This document shows positions 1 through 8,502 of a DNA stretch of 33,202 nt, in pieces. Source of the DNA: Mycobacterium sp. (lineage in GTDB: Bacteria > Actinomycetota > Actinomycetes > Mycobacteriales > Mycobacteriaceae). A program made the translations under genes and the position numbers. The stretch covers positions 1 through 33,202 of the forward strand of contig JAGQTQ010000062.1 in NCBI GenBank assembly GCA_020438905.1, in the 5' to 3' direction. Numbering within the stretch: the stretch's first letter is position 1; each line of letters starts with the position of its first letter. Under the pieces are notes generated by a model. The model was not told the DNA's origin, made no database searches, and saw nothing but the letters and a program-made list of their open reading frames with translations.

Positions 1-2
1 CG

Positions 3-1115
3 CCGGGCACCGAGGCGCCGGCCGAGATGCACTTCTACTTCCCGGCATTCCGTGCGCTGTGCATGGCCGAGAACGCCACCCACAACCTGCACAACCTGAT
101 CACCCTGCGCGGTGCGCTGGTGCGCGACCCGCACGCCTGGTCGGGATACCTCACCGAGGCGATCGACACCTTCGCCGATCGAACCGACGTCGTGTTCGCC
201 TCTCACCACTGGCCGACCTGGGGCCGCGACCGCATAGTGGAATACCTTTCGCTGCAACGGGACCTCTACGCCTACCTGCACGACCAGACTCTTCGCCAGC
301 TCAACCAGGGGTTCACCGGAATCGAGATCGCCGAGAACTTCGCCATGCCGCCCGCACTCGAACGCGCCTGGCACGCCCACGGCTACTACGGGTCGGTGAA
401 CCACAACGTCAAGGCGGTCTATCAGCGCTACATGGGCTGGTTCGACGGAAACCCCGCCCGGCTGTGGCCGCACCCGCCCGAGCAGGCCGGCCCCCGCTAC
501 GTGGCCGCCATGGGCGGTATCGACCGGGTCGTCGCACTGGCCCGAGAGGCCTTCGACTCCGGTGACTTCCGCTGGGCGGCAACGCTGTTGGATCACGCGG
601 TTTTCACCGATCAGAACAACGAGGGCGCCCGCCGACTGTATGCCGACGCCCTGGAGCAATTGGGCTATGGGTCCGAGTGCGCGACCTGGCGCAACTTCTT
701 CCTGTCCGGGGCGACGGAGCTGCGGTCGGGCAACTTCGGCACCCCGGTGAGCACCACGGCCCCGACCATGCTCAGCCAGCTCACCCCGGAGCAGATGTTC
801 GACATCCTCGCGCTGTCGGTCAACGGCCCACGGGCCTGGGATCTGGACCTCGCCGTGGACGTCACCTTCGCCGACCTGGACGTCAACTACCGTCTGACAC
901 TGCGCAACGGGGTGCTGGTGTACCGTCAGCGCCCGGCCGAGCCCGCGACGGCCGGGGCGACGGTCACGCTGGCGGCGAAGATGCGCCTGCTGGCCGCGGC
1001 GATGGGCGACTTCGACTCGCCCGGTCTCGAGGTCGGGGGCGACGCCGGGTTACTTCAGGCGCTGATGAGTGTGCTGGACCGGCCCGACCCGAATTTCAAC
1101 ATCATCACCCCGTGA
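3..1115 (+). CDS. Alkyl sulfatase, MBL fold (C-terminal part; 5' end outside window)
   Basis: The reading frame is open from the window edge, so the gene starts upstream. The visible 370 or so residues begin with the end of a metallo-beta-lactamase domain (TEAPAEMHFYFP, then FASHHWPTWG, which carries a metal-binding His region typical of SdsA1-type enzymes). An alkyl-sulfatase dimerisation domain follows, then a C-terminal SCP2-like domain beginning near LTPEQMFDILALS at about base 780. SdsA1-like enzymes hydrolyse alkyl sulfate esters such as SDS to alcohol and sulfate using two zinc ions. Most of the metal-binding HxHxDH region lies outside the window. The nearest M. tuberculosis counterpart by order and content is Rv3762c. 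The gene ends 14 bp before the next gene on the same strand and is probably co-transcribed with it. Confidence 0.9.
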   Translation, partial: PGTEAPAEMHFYFPAFRALCMAENATHNLHNLITLRGALVRDPHAWSGYLTEAIDTFADRTDVVFASHHWPTWGRDRIVEYLSLQRDLYAYLHDQTLRQLNQGFTGIEIAENFAMPPALERAWHAHGYYGSVNHNVKAVYQRYMGWFDGNPARLWPHPPEQAGPRYVAAMGGIDRVVALAREAFDSGDFRWAATLLDHAVFTDQNNEGARRLYADALEQLGYGSECATWRNFFLSGATELRSGNFGTPVSTTAPTMLSQLTPEQMFDILALSVNGPRAWDLDLAVDVTFADLDVNYRLTLRNGVLVYRQRPAEPATAGATVTLAAKMRLLAAAMGDFDSPGLEVGGDAGLLQALMSVLDRPDPNFNIITP

Positions 1116-1129
1116 GTTAGGAACATCGC

Positions 1130-1429
1130 ATGAGCAACCCCAAAGTGAATCTGACCAAACAAGAGAACGAGCTGATCGACGAGACCGCGGAGCACCGTCT
1201 CAACCATCTGGACGCGGACGCGCTGAAAGATCTGCAGAGCCGGCTCCGCAAGGCCCGGGAGAAGAATTTCAGCCTGCTGCGCCGCCAAGGCGCAGCTCGA
1301 GTCGAGGCCGAAGGGGCCCGCGGTGCGGCCGAACCGGCCAATCAGAAGCGCGAGGACAAGGTGGATGTCTTCGCCGAGGCGCTCACCCGGGTCGCCGCAC
1401 GGCTGGATGCCGTCAGCGACGAGGGGTAG
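1130..1429 (+). CDS. Small charged, helical hypothetical protein
   Basis: This 99-residue protein has no domain I recognise. It is rich in Lys, Glu, Arg and Ala, contains a stretch likely to be helical or coiled-coil (DALKDLQSRLRKAREKNFSL), and has no signal peptide or membrane segment, so it is probably cytoplasmic. The ATG start is supported by an AGGA Shine-Dalgarno motif about 8 bases upstream (TAGGAACATCGC). It lies 14 bp after the alkyl sulfatase, which suggests a shared transcript. Its function is unknown. Composition and codon use look like the neighbours, so it is probably a real gene. Confidence 0.75.
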   Translation: MSNPKVNLTKQENELIDETAEHRLNHLDADALKDLQSRLRKAREKNFSLLRRQGAARVEAEGARGAAEPANQKREDKVDVFAEALTRVAARLDAVSDEG

Positions 1430-1438
1430 CGCTTGCGC

Positions 1439-1804
1439 TCAGCCGGCCGCCCATTGTTTGGCCGCCTCGAGCTGATCGAGTCCGAACACCGCGACCTCAC
1501 CGGGGATCATCCACGCCAGCGCGTGGGTGGCGTGGATCATCCACTCCTTGTCGGTGACGACGGCGGTGCGCTTGAACGCGCGAATGTGTTTGAGGGTGCT
1601 GAAGCCCTGTTTGATATCGGCGAGCAGCGCGCCGGGTCCGAAGCCCTCGTAATCCGGTCCGATGACTTCGATGAATCGGATCTCCTCAGATGCCAGCATC
1701 TGATCGAGGGTGGGCTTGAACTGGTGGAAATCGTCGGCAGTGACGCGGCCGGACACCCAGATGCCGACGACGCCGTCGGGAACATCCTTCAATACTTCGA
1801 TCAT
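1439..1804 (-). CDS. SpoIIAA-like / STAS-domain protein
   Basis: This 121-residue protein has the alternating beta/alpha pattern of the SpoIIAA-like (DUF3478) branch of STAS domains. An N-terminal strand MIEVLKDVPDGVVGIWVSG is followed by a helix (DDFHQFKPTLDQML), a strand (IRFIEVIGP), and a C-terminal part with WMIHATHALAWMIPGEVAVF. Such proteins are small, cytoplasmic and of poorly known role, often lipid- or nucleotide-linked. A TTG 12 bases further upstream is possible, but GGAGG stands 5 bases before the ATG at 1804 and fixes that start. It converges on the preceding plus-strand gene with a 9-bp gap. Confidence 0.8.
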   Translation of the reverse strand: MIEVLKDVPDGVVGIWVSGRVTADDFHQFKPTLDQMLASEEIRFIEVIGPDYEGFGPGALLADIKQGFSTLKHIRAFKRTAVVTDKEWMIHATHALAWMIPGEVAVFGLDQLEAAKQWAAG

Positions 1805-1924
1805 GAGAACCTCCAATACTCCGACGGTAGGCCGTCGTGGCGGTCACGGCCAGGGCCGATGGTCCCCGGCGGCGATGCCGACCGATCGCCGGCCGCGCGG
1901 TGTCATGTCCCTGCGCGGGGCCAT

Positions 1925-1985
1925 GTCATACGCGGGGTCATGTCATACGCGGGGTCGTGTCATACGCGGGGTCATGTCATACGGT
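1925..1985. repeat. 17-bp tandem direct repeat, about 3.6 copies
   Basis: The unit GTCATACGCGGGGTCAT occurs at 1925-1941, 1942-1958 (one A-to-G change) and 1959-1975, and a partial copy starts at 1976. A degenerate relative (GTCATG..GCGGGGCCAT) precedes it from about 1902. The array lies 30-90 bp before the start of the binding-protein gene at 2017 and sits entirely between two divergent genes (minus-strand start at 1804). Its place suggests an array of protein-binding sites controlling one or both genes; this is inference. A slippage-prone repeat with no function is the alternative. Confidence 0.85.
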
Positions 1986-2016
1986 GGAAAGTCGAACCCG
2001 ACGAGAGGACCCTCGA

Positions 2017-2832
2017 GTGAGGCTTTCACCGACTCGCATCATCGGCGCGGCGCTGTGTGCCATCGCGCTTCCGCTGGCGGCGACGGCGTGCGGAGGCGGT
2101 TCCGGCTCCGGCGACACGATCGTGATCGGCACCAAATTCGATCAGCCGGGTCTGGGGATGAAGAACCCCGACGGCTCGATGAGCGGGTTCGACGTGGATG
2201 TCGCCCGTTATGTCGCCAAGGAACTCGGCTACCCCGAGGACAAGATCGAATGGAAGGAATCGCCCTCGGCGCAACGTGAGAACCTGATCGACAACGACCA
2301 GGTGAAGTTCGTCGTTGCGACGTACTCGATCACCGATGCCCGCAAACGGAAGGTCGACTTCGCCGGGCCCTACCTGCTCACCGGGCAGAGCCTGCTGGTC
2401 AAGTCCGACAACGCCGATATCGCCGGACCGGAATCCCTGCAGAACAACAAGAAGCTGTGCTCGGTGTCGGGATCCACTCCGGCGCAACGGATCAAGGACC
2501 AATACCCGGGCGTTCAGCTCCAGCAGTACGACACCTACTCGGCATGTATGGAAGCGCTGCGCAACGGGGCCATCGACGCGGTCACCACCGACGAAGTGAT
2601 CCTCGCCGGGTATGCCGCGCAGTCGCCCGGCGAGTTCAAGATCGTCGGCAAGCCGTTCTCCGAGGAGCGCTACGGCGTCGGATTGAAGAAGGGCGACTCC
2701 GGGCTGCGGGCCAAGATCAACGACGCCCTGGCGAAGATGGAGGCCGAGGGCGCCTGGGCGGCGGCCTTCGACAAGAATCTCGGCCCGGCCGGACTGACTG
2801 CTCCGGAACCGCCGCCCATCGACAGGTACTGA
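2017..2832 (+). CDS. Glutamate/glutamine-type ABC substrate-binding lipoprotein
   Basis: This 271-residue protein belongs to SBP family 3 (GluB/GlnH type) and would capture a polar amino acid, probably glutamate, outside the membrane. The N-terminus has Arg residues, a hydrophobic stretch and a lipobox-like ATAC, so Cys25 would be the lipid anchor. Family features are VIGTKFDQPGLG, GFDVDVARYVAKELG (near residue 66), a ligand-site SITDARKRKVDFAGPY and DAVTTDEVILAG. The GTG at 2017 is chosen because GAGAGGA lies about 8 bases upstream and because the reading further upstream runs through the tandem repeat. No permease or ATPase gene adjoins it, so it must work with a transporter encoded elsewhere, or act as a sensor. 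Confidence 0.88.
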   Translation: MRLSPTRIIGAALCAIALPLAATACGGGSGSGDTIVIGTKFDQPGLGMKNPDGSMSGFDVDVARYVAKELGYPEDKIEWKESPSAQRENLIDNDQVKFVVATYSITDARKRKVDFAGPYLLTGQSLLVKSDNADIAGPESLQNNKKLCSVSGSTPAQRIKDQYPGVQLQQYDTYSACMEALRNGAIDAVTTDEVILAGYAAQSPGEFKIVGKPFSEERYGVGLKKGDSGLRAKINDALAKMEAEGAWAAAFDKNLGPAGLTAPEPPPIDRY

Positions 2833-2872
2833 GTCTGGACAGGTTATCGGGCCGCGAGCCGGGCGGCGGTGA

Positions 2873-3232
2873 CTACTTTTTGCGGGCGAACTGAAGGTTG
2901 CGCTTGGCAACCCGGCGCAGCTGGAACATCCGCGCGGCGCTGACCAGTGCCGTGATCAGGCCGCCGCACACGGCCGCAAGCAGGATCGCCACACCCAATG
3001 GCAGGCTCCAGTGCCAACTCAGAAAGGTGAACGGAGTCGCGGCCGTGTTCTGGGCGATGAAGATCAGCAACACGATCAGGATCAGGAAACCCAGGATGAG
3101 CGACGACCACAGTGCGGCGGCCCGGGTGAACTTCACGTCCTGGGCCTGCTCGCCGGGCAGTCCACCGGTGCCGGGTTCCGCTACCGCCGGTGCCGAGGGG
3201 TCGGCCGGCGGGATGTTCGGATCGCTGCTCAT
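2873..3232 (-). CDS. LapA-like (DUF1049) small membrane protein
   Basis: This is a 119-residue protein with a Pro/Ala-rich cytoplasmic N-terminus (about 35 residues) and two membrane segments. The first runs near LWSSLILGFLILIVLLIFIA, the second near LGVAILLAAVCGGLITALVS. It ends in a basic tail (RRVAKRNLQFARKK). Between the segments is the QNTAATPFTFL motif typical of lipopolysaccharide-assembly-protein-A-domain proteins. In E. coli LapA helps set outer-membrane lipid levels; its role in mycobacteria is not known. The same frame stays open far upstream, but that part is antisense to proX and has no support. The ATG at 3232 starts the conserved part. By position it corresponds to Rv3760. Confidence 0.82.
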   Translation of the reverse strand: MSSDPNIPPADPSAPAVAEPGTGGLPGEQAQDVKFTRAAALWSSLILGFLILIVLLIFIAQNTAATPFTFLSWHWSLPLGVAILLAAVCGGLITALVSAARMFQLRRVAKRNLQFARKK

Positions 3233-3370
3233 GGGGTCATCATCGTCGCTGGCGGCCCGGAAGGAAACCACTATTGCGGCAACGGGTCGGTAACGGAGTC
3301 GGCCCGTTCGGGCAGACAGGCCCGGGCCGGATGGATATGGTCGAAGGGACGGGAGCGAAAGGACGTAGGG

Positions 3371-4306
3371 GTGCGACGCTGGCTGGCCGCGATGGTCCTG
3401 GCTGTCGCGATGCCGGTTCTGGGTGCCTGCGGCAGTTCCAACCCGCTGGGCGGCGGCGAGGTTTCCGGAGACCTCAAGACGCTGGTCGTCGGTTCGGCGG
3501 ACTTCCCGGAGTCGAAGATCCTCGCCGAGATCTACGCCCAGGCACTGGCCGCCAACGGGTTCACGGTGGCCAGGCAGTTCGGCATCGGGAGCCGGGAGAC
3601 CTACATCCCGGCCCTGCGTGACCACTCGATCGACCTGATCCCGGAGTACACCGGCAATCTGCTGCAGTACTTCGACCCCGACAACACCGTGACCACCCCC
3701 GACGAGGTGGAGTTGGCCCTGTACCGCGCGCTTCCCGGAGATCTGGCGATCCTCAACCCGTCGCCGGCCAACGACAGCGACACCGTCAGCGTCACCGAGG
3801 CCACCGCCAAGAAATGGAACCTCAAGACCATCGGCGACCTGGCCGCCCACTCGGCGGAGGTGAAGTTCGGCGGGCCCTCCGAGCTTCTCCAACGCGCCGA
3901 GGGGCTGCCCGGTCTGAAGGCCAAGTACAACCTGGACATCGGTGCGAACAACTTCGTCGCGATCAACGACGGCGGCGGGCCGGCGACGGTGCGGGCACTG
4001 GTGGACGGCACCGTCAACGCGGCCAACATCTTCAGCACCTCGCCGGCGATACCGCAGAACAAATTGGTGGTTCTGGAGGACCCCAAGAACAATTTCCTGC
4101 CCGGCAATGTGGTGCCGTTGGTGAGCCCGCAGAAGATGTCGGACCCACTCAAGACGGTCCTGGACGCGGTGTCGGCGAAGCTGACCACCGAGGATCTCAC
4201 CGAACTCAACGGCGCGGTGGCCGGCAACTCCGGGGTGGATCCCGATGAGGCGGCGCGGAAATGGCTGCGCGACAACGGCTTCGACACCCCGGTGGGCACC
4301 CGGTAG
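3371..4306 (+). CDS. proX: Osmoprotectant (glycine betaine/choline-type) binding lipoprotein ProX
   Basis: This 311-residue OpuAC/ProX-family binding protein is anchored by a lipobox LGAC (Cys20). It begins TLVVGSADFPESKILAEIYA and continues through GIGSRETYIPALRDHSIDLI and PEYTGNLLQYF, all hallmarks of the glycine betaine/carnitine/choline binding class. It binds quaternary-amine osmoprotectants outside the membrane and hands them to ProW/ProZ. GTG 3371 is preceded by AAAGGA (3359-3364). Its TAG stop is immediately followed by the ATG of proV with no spacer, so the two are translationally coupled. It is the first gene of the operon and the orthologue by position of Rv3759c. Confidence 0.93.
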   Translation: MRRWLAAMVLAVAMPVLGACGSSNPLGGGEVSGDLKTLVVGSADFPESKILAEIYAQALAANGFTVARQFGIGSRETYIPALRDHSIDLIPEYTGNLLQYFDPDNTVTTPDEVELALYRALPGDLAILNPSPANDSDTVSVTEATAKKWNLKTIGDLAAHSAEVKFGGPSELLQRAEGLPGLKAKYNLDIGANNFVAINDGGGPATVRALVDGTVNAANIFSTSPAIPQNKLVVLEDPKNNFLPGNVVPLVSPQKMSDPLKTVLDAVSAKLTTEDLTELNGAVAGNSGVDPDEAARKWLRDNGFDTPVGTR

Positions 4307-5464
4307 ATGATCTCCTTCAGCGGCGTCACGAAGTGCTATCCGGACGGGACGGTGGCCGTTGACGATCTGGACCTGGAGGTTCCCGAGGGCTCGCTGACAG
4401 TGTTCGTCGGGCCGTCCGGGTGCGGCAAGACGACCTCGATGCGGATGATCAATCGAATGGTCGAGCCAACCTCTGGGACCGTCGCCGTCGACGGCCGGGA
4501 CGTCTCCACGGTCGATCCGGTCACCCTGCGCCTGGGTATCGGGTACGTCATCCAGAGCGGCGGTCTGATGCCCCACCAGCGGGTCGTCGACAACGTCGCG
4601 ACCGTTCCGGTGCTCAAGGGACAGTCACGCCGGGCCGCCCGGCGCGCAGCCTACGAGGTGCTGGAACGGGTGGGCCTGGACCCCAAACTGGGCCAGCGGT
4701 ACCCGGCCCAACTCTCCGGCGGCCAGCAGCAGCGGGTCGGCGTCGCCCGCGCGCTGGCGGCCGATCCGCCGATCCTGTTGATGGACGAACCCTTCTCGGC
4801 GGTGGACCCGGTGGTCCGCGACGAACTGCAGGCCGAGATCCTGCGCCTGCAGAATGACCTGCATAAAACCATCGTCTTCGTCACACACGACATCGACGAG
4901 GCGGTCAAACTCGGCGACTCGGTGGCCGTGTTCGGCACCGGCGGGAAGCTGCAGCAGCACGACACGCCGGTCCGGCTGCTGTCGAATCCCGTCAACGACT
5001 TCGTCGCCGGGTTCGTCGGCACCGACCGCGGATACCGGCTGCTGCAGTTCTTCACCGGTTCCGGTCTCGACCTCAAACCCGTTGCCACGGTGAGCGAGTA
5101 CGAGATCGACGAACTGGTACTCGGGGAGAACGAGTGGCGTCTGGTGACCGGTTCGGACGGGACACCGTGCGGGTGGATCGACGCCGACGGTGTCGAGTGT
5201 CATCGGGATGGTGACTCACTGAATGACAGCGTGACCGCCGGCGGCTCGCTGTTCCGTCCGGACGGCACCCTTCGGGCCGCGCTCGACGCCGCGCTGTCCT
5301 CGCCGGCCGGAATCGGGGTCGCCGTCGACGAGTCCGGCGCCCTACTCGGCGGCATCATGGCCGACGACGTCATCGACGCGCTCGACGAACAACGTCAGGT
5401 TCCCGAACCGGAATCCGAACCAGGACCGGAGCTTGAGCCGGCACCCGGGCCCGAGTCGGTCTGA
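4307..5464 (+). CDS. proV: Osmoprotectant ABC transporter ATPase ProV
   Basis: This is the 385-residue ATPase of the osmoprotectant importer. Walker A is GPSGCGKTT (residues 35-43), the Q-loop region is VIQSGGLMPHQ, the ABC signature is LSGGQQQRVGVARAL, Walker B is ILLMDEPFSAVDP and the switch His is in VFVTHDIDEA. After about residue 235 comes a C-terminal regulatory region that looks like a worn CBS-type module. It ends in an acidic Pro/Glu tail (PEPESEPGPELEPAPGPE), which is unusual and probably disordered. It starts directly on the base after the proX stop and ends 6 bp before proW. Confidence 0.95.
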   Translation: MISFSGVTKCYPDGTVAVDDLDLEVPEGSLTVFVGPSGCGKTTSMRMINRMVEPTSGTVAVDGRDVSTVDPVTLRLGIGYVIQSGGLMPHQRVVDNVATVPVLKGQSRRAARRAAYEVLERVGLDPKLGQRYPAQLSGGQQQRVGVARALAADPPILLMDEPFSAVDPVVRDELQAEILRLQNDLHKTIVFVTHDIDEAVKLGDSVAVFGTGGKLQQHDTPVRLLSNPVNDFVAGFVGTDRGYRLLQFFTGSGLDLKPVATVSEYEIDELVLGENEWRLVTGSDGTPCGWIDADGVECHRDGDSLNDSVTAGGSLFRPDGTLRAALDAALSSPAGIGVAVDESGALLGGIMADDVIDALDEQRQVPEPESEPGPELEPAPGPESV

Positions 5465-5470
5465 GAACCC

Positions 5471-6127
5471 GTGCGCTACCTTCTCGGCCATCTCGACAGC
5501 GCTTGGGCGCTGACCCTGATCCATCTCCGGCTCTCCCTGATCCCACTACTGCTCGGGCTGTTGATCGCCGTTCCGCTGGGGGCGCTGGTCTGGCGGCGCA
5601 CCGCGCTGCGGCGGCTGACCACGCTGAGCGCCAGCATCGTCTTCACCATCCCCTCGCTGGCCCTGTTCGTGGTGCTCCCGCTGATCATCCCGACCCGTAT
5701 CCTCGACGAGGCCAACGTCATCGTCGCGCTGACGCTCTACACCACCGCCCTGCTGGTGCGCGCAGTCCCGGAGGCGCTGGACGCCGTACCCCTCCACGTC
5801 CGCGACGCCGCCGCCGCGATCGGTTACAGCAGGATCGGACAATTGCTCAAAGTCGAACTGCCACTGGCGATCCCGGTCCTCACCGCGGGCCTGCGTGTGG
5901 TCGCCGTCAGCAACATCTCGATGGTGGCCGTCGGTTCGGTGATCGGGATCGGCGGTCTGGGGGTGTGGTTCACCGAGGGGTACCAGGCCGACAAGAGCGA
6001 CCAGATCGTGGCCGGGATCATCGCGATCTTCGCACTGGCGGTCATCATCGACCTGCTCATCCTGGCCGCCGGACGGTTGATCACCCCCTGGGTGCGGGCC
6101 AAGCCGAGGCGAAGGGCGCCGGCGTGA
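5471..6127 (+). CDS. proW: Osmoprotectant ABC transporter permease ProW
   Basis: This is a 218-residue permease with about five or six membrane segments. The ABC permease coupling region near SRIGQLLKVELPLAIPVLTAG carries the typical EAA-loop layout. It forms, with ProZ, the membrane channel of the ProXVWZ importer. The start is GTG 5471, six bases after the proV stop; no better start is seen. The gene ends TGA at 6125-6127, overlapping the GTG of proZ by 3 bp (GTGA). Orthologue by order: Rv3757c. Confidence 0.94.
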   Translation: MRYLLGHLDSAWALTLIHLRLSLIPLLLGLLIAVPLGALVWRRTALRRLTTLSASIVFTIPSLALFVVLPLIIPTRILDEANVIVALTLYTTALLVRAVPEALDAVPLHVRDAAAAIGYSRIGQLLKVELPLAIPVLTAGLRVVAVSNISMVAVGSVIGIGGLGVWFTEGYQADKSDQIVAGIIAIFALAVIIDLLILAAGRLITPWVRAKPRRRAPA

Positions 6128-6900
6128 GCTTTCTGCAGCAGGCCCTGGACTACATCTTCACCGCCGACAACTGGGGCGGCAGCACCGGATTGGGCGCCCG
6201 AATCGTCGAACACCTGCAGTACACCGGGGTTGCGGTGGCGGTGGCCGTCGTCATCGCGGTCCCGATCGGGATGGTGATCGGGCATACCGGCCGGGGATCC
6301 TTCCTGGTGGTCAGTGCCGTCAATGCGCTGCGCGCCCTGCCCACCCTCGGGGTGCTGTTGCTCGGCGTGCTGATGTGGGGCCTGGGACTGCTGCCACCGA
6401 CGGTGGCGCTGACACTGCTCGCGATTCCGCCGTTGCTGGCCGGAACCTACGCCGGAATCGCCAACGTCGATCCCAAGGTGACCGACGCAGCCCGGTCGAT
6501 GGGGATGTCCGAACGCAGGGTGCTGACCCGGGTGGAGGTGCCCAACGCGCTGCCGTTGATCCTCGGCGGCCTGCGCACGGCCACCCTGCAGGTGGTGGCG
6601 ACGGCGACCGTGGCGGCCTACGCGAGCCTGGGCGGGCTGGGCCGGTATCTGATCGACGGCATCAAGGTGCGCCAGTTCTACCTGGCTCTGGTCGGTGCGT
6701 TGTTGGTGACCGCTCTGGCGCTGCTGCTCGACGGCCTGCTCGCGTTGGCGGTGTGGTCCTCGACACCCGGATCCGGGCGGTTCCGGCGTCGTCTCCCCCA
6801 ACCGCTGCTCGACGACGAGGTCCGCGTCGATACCGCCACCCGAAGCCGGACTCCGGACTACAGCGGTGAGCAGCCGTCCCTTACGGTAGAGGGGTGGTGA
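6124..6900 (+). CDS. proZ: Osmoprotectant ABC transporter permease ProZ
   Basis: This is the second permease of the importer, 258 residues. It has six or so membrane helices and an EAA-loop (DAARSMGMSERRVLTRVEVPNALP) that contacts ProV, followed by a cytoplasmic tail of about 50 residues. The GTG at 6124 overlaps the proW stop in a GTGA arrangement, which argues for this start over the longer open frame that reads antisense-like through proW. Its end overlaps the start of the next gene (6894), so five genes from proX on form one transcript. Confidence 0.94.
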   Translation: MSFLQQALDYIFTADNWGGSTGLGARIVEHLQYTGVAVAVAVVIAVPIGMVIGHTGRGSFLVVSAVNALRALPTLGVLLLGVLMWGLGLLPPTVALTLLAIPPLLAGTYAGIANVDPKVTDAARSMGMSERRVLTRVEVPNALPLILGGLRTATLQVVATATVAAYASLGGLGRYLIDGIKVRQFYLALVGALLVTALALLLDGLLALAVWSSTPGSGRFRRRLPQPLLDDEVRVDTATRSRTPDYSGEQPSLTVEGW

Positions 6901-7487
6901 CTTCCAGCACGCGAGAGTGGCCGGCGATTCTGACCTGGCGGTCCCCGGACGCCTCGCGGATGGAATCGGTCCGTGTTCAGTTGTCGGGCAACCGAATCAA
7001 GGCGCACGGGCGGATCGTCGCTGCCGCCACCGAGCACAATCCGGCCTTCGGTGCCTCCTATGACCTGGTGACCGATGACAGCGGTGTGACCAAACGCCTG
7101 TCGCTCAACGTCACCCTCGCCGAGCGGGACCGGCAGATGTCGCTGGCCCGCGACGAGGAGGGCATGTGGCTGGTCACCGATCAGCAGGGTGAATCCCGTG
7201 GGGCTTTCGAGGGTGCGCTGGACGTGGACGTGGTGCTGAGCCCGTTCTTCAACGCACTGCCGATCCGGCGGACCGGCCTGCACCGCGTCGCCGAGTCGGT
7301 GAAGTTGCCGGTGGTTTACGTTCACCTGCCCGAGTTGACCGTGGCTCCGGCCACCATCAGCTACGCAAGCTCCGATCCGGAGACCGGTGAGGGGATCAAG
7401 GTGCACTCACCGGTCGCCGACACCACCGTCGTCGTCGACGACGACGGGTTCATCATCGACTACCCGGGCCTGGCAGAGCGGATCTGA
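6894..7487 (+). CDS. Putative glycolipid-binding domain protein (DUF1089 family)
   Basis: This 197-residue soluble protein starts at GTG 6894 (or GTG 6897), overlapping the proZ stop. Its N-terminal half ([20 protein letters not shown], then [19 protein letters not shown]) and its C-terminal YPGLAERI match the putative glycolipid-binding family (PF06475) by eye. Such proteins have a spiral beta-roll fold like LolA/LppX. It has no signal peptide. By order it is the counterpart of Rv3755c, always carried behind proZ, so a link to envelope stress is possible but unproven. Its 3' end overlaps tyrA on the other strand by 35 bp. Confidence 0.8.
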   Translation: MVTSSTREWPAILTWRSPDASRMESVRVQLSGNRIKAHGRIVAAATEHNPAFGASYDLVTDDSGVTKRLSLNVTLAERDRQMSLARDEEGMWLVTDQQGESRGAFEGALDVDVVLSPFFNALPIRRTGLHRVAESVKLPVVYVHLPELTVAPATISYASSDPETGEGIKVHSPVADTTVVVDDDGFIIDYPGLAERI

Positions 7488-8409
7488 TCACCGCGCCGGA
7501 GCGGCCGGCGGCGGCGAGGTGATCACGCCAGCGCGGGTCGCCCAGGGTGATCCCGACGAGGTCTGGACGGGTGAAGTTGTCGAATCCGGTCCGTGCCGAA
7601 TGGCCGGCATCGACCAGTTCGGCCACCGACCGGCTCTCGGCGAGTGATGCCCGGGCCTGTCCGAGCAGCTCCAGCGCTTGATCGAGGGCCGGGATCAGCT
7701 GATCGGCGTTGGCCTCGCACATAGCGCGAACCAGTTCCGGGGCGGTGCCGGCCACCCGGGTGCCGTCCCGGAAGGACCCGGCCGCCAGGGCGAAAGCCAA
7801 CGGCACGTCGGCGGCGGTGGCGGCCAGCGCCTCGGCGAGCAGATGCGGAAGGTGGGAGATGGCCGCCGCGGCCCGGTCATGCTCATCGGAGGTGGCGGGC
7901 ACCACGACGGCCCCGCAGTCCAGGGCCAGGTTCATCACCTGTGCGAAGACCCGGGCGTCGACATGGTCATCCACGCTGACCACCCACGCAGCGTCGTTGA
8001 ACAAGGTCGCGTCCCCGGCGAACCAGCCGGACTCTGCGGTGCCGGCCATGGGGTGGCCGCCGACATATCGGTCGAGCAGATCCGCTGCGGCCACCGCGTC
8101 ACGCACCGGGCCTTTGACGCTGATGACATCGGTCAGCGGACAGCCGGGGGCCAATTCCGAGACCGGGCCGAGCAACCCGGGCACCGCGGGCATCGGAACA
8201 GCCACGACGATCAGGGCCCGTCGCTCGGCGGCCCAGGTCAGCGCCCGGTTCAGATCGGTGTCTGCGGCGAAACCGTCCGCTTGGGCGGCCCGGGCGGCGT
8301 CGGCGGAGCGGTTGTAGCCGAACGTCTCCCGTCCCGAGGCCGCCGCGGCGCGCAGCACCGACCCGCCGATCAGGCCCAGACCGAGTACGCACACCGGTGT
8401 TTCGTCCAC
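7453..8409 (-). CDS. tyrA: Prephenate dehydrogenase TyrA
   Basis: This is a 318-residue cytoplasmic enzyme that oxidatively decarboxylates prephenate to 4-hydroxyphenylpyruvate in tyrosine synthesis. It begins with a Rossmann NAD(P) motif GLGLIGGS and has VISVKGPV and [13 protein letters not shown], the conserved prephenate-site segment carrying the catalytic His. The all-helical dimerisation half includes [19 protein letters not shown]. No ACT domain follows. The GTG at 8409 is preceded by CTGGGA. Orthologue by order: Rv3754. It is divergent from the gene at 8503 and overlaps the 3' end of the glycolipid-binding gene by 35 bp. Confidence 0.94.
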   Translation of the reverse strand: MDETPVCVLGLGLIGGSVLRAAAASGRETFGYNRSADAARAAQADGFAADTDLNRALTWAAERRALIVVAVPMPAVPGLLGPVSELAPGCPLTDVISVKGPVRDAVAAADLLDRYVGGHPMAGTAESGWFAGDATLFNDAAWVVSVDDHVDARVFAQVMNLALDCGAVVVPATSDEHDRAAAAISHLPHLLAEALAATAADVPLAFALAAGSFRDGTRVAGTAPELVRAMCEANADQLIPALDQALELLGQARASLAESRSVAELVDAGHSARTGFDNFTRPDLVGITLGDPRWRDHLAAAGRSGAVIRSALPGPGSR

Positions 8410-8488
8410 GCGTCCCAGGTTGACACACGGGCGAGGGCGGGTCGTGGCCGGACCAGCCGTCTTCTGGTCAACCGCCCTGGTCAGCGAC

Positions 8489-8494
8489 TAGCGT
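8489..8494 (+). promoter_or_regulatory. Probable -10 element for a leaderless transcript
   Basis: TAGCGT fits the mycobacterial TANNNT -10 consensus, and a start 7-9 bases downstream would fall on the ATG at 8503, giving an mRNA with little or no leader. No clear -35 is seen, which is common for such promoters. No Shine-Dalgarno lies before 8503, which supports leaderless translation. Evidence is from sequence pattern only. Confidence 0.4.
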
Positions 8495-8502
8495 ATGGCG
8501 CC

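Noticed and set aside
1925-1985. CRISPR array
   Set aside because: The copies are directly adjacent with no spacers, only 17 bp long, and no cas genes are near.
3233-4576. 567-residue minus-strand frame extending the LapA-like gene
   Set aside because: The added part is antisense to proX and proV, which have full family matches; the LapA-like start at 3232 is sufficient.
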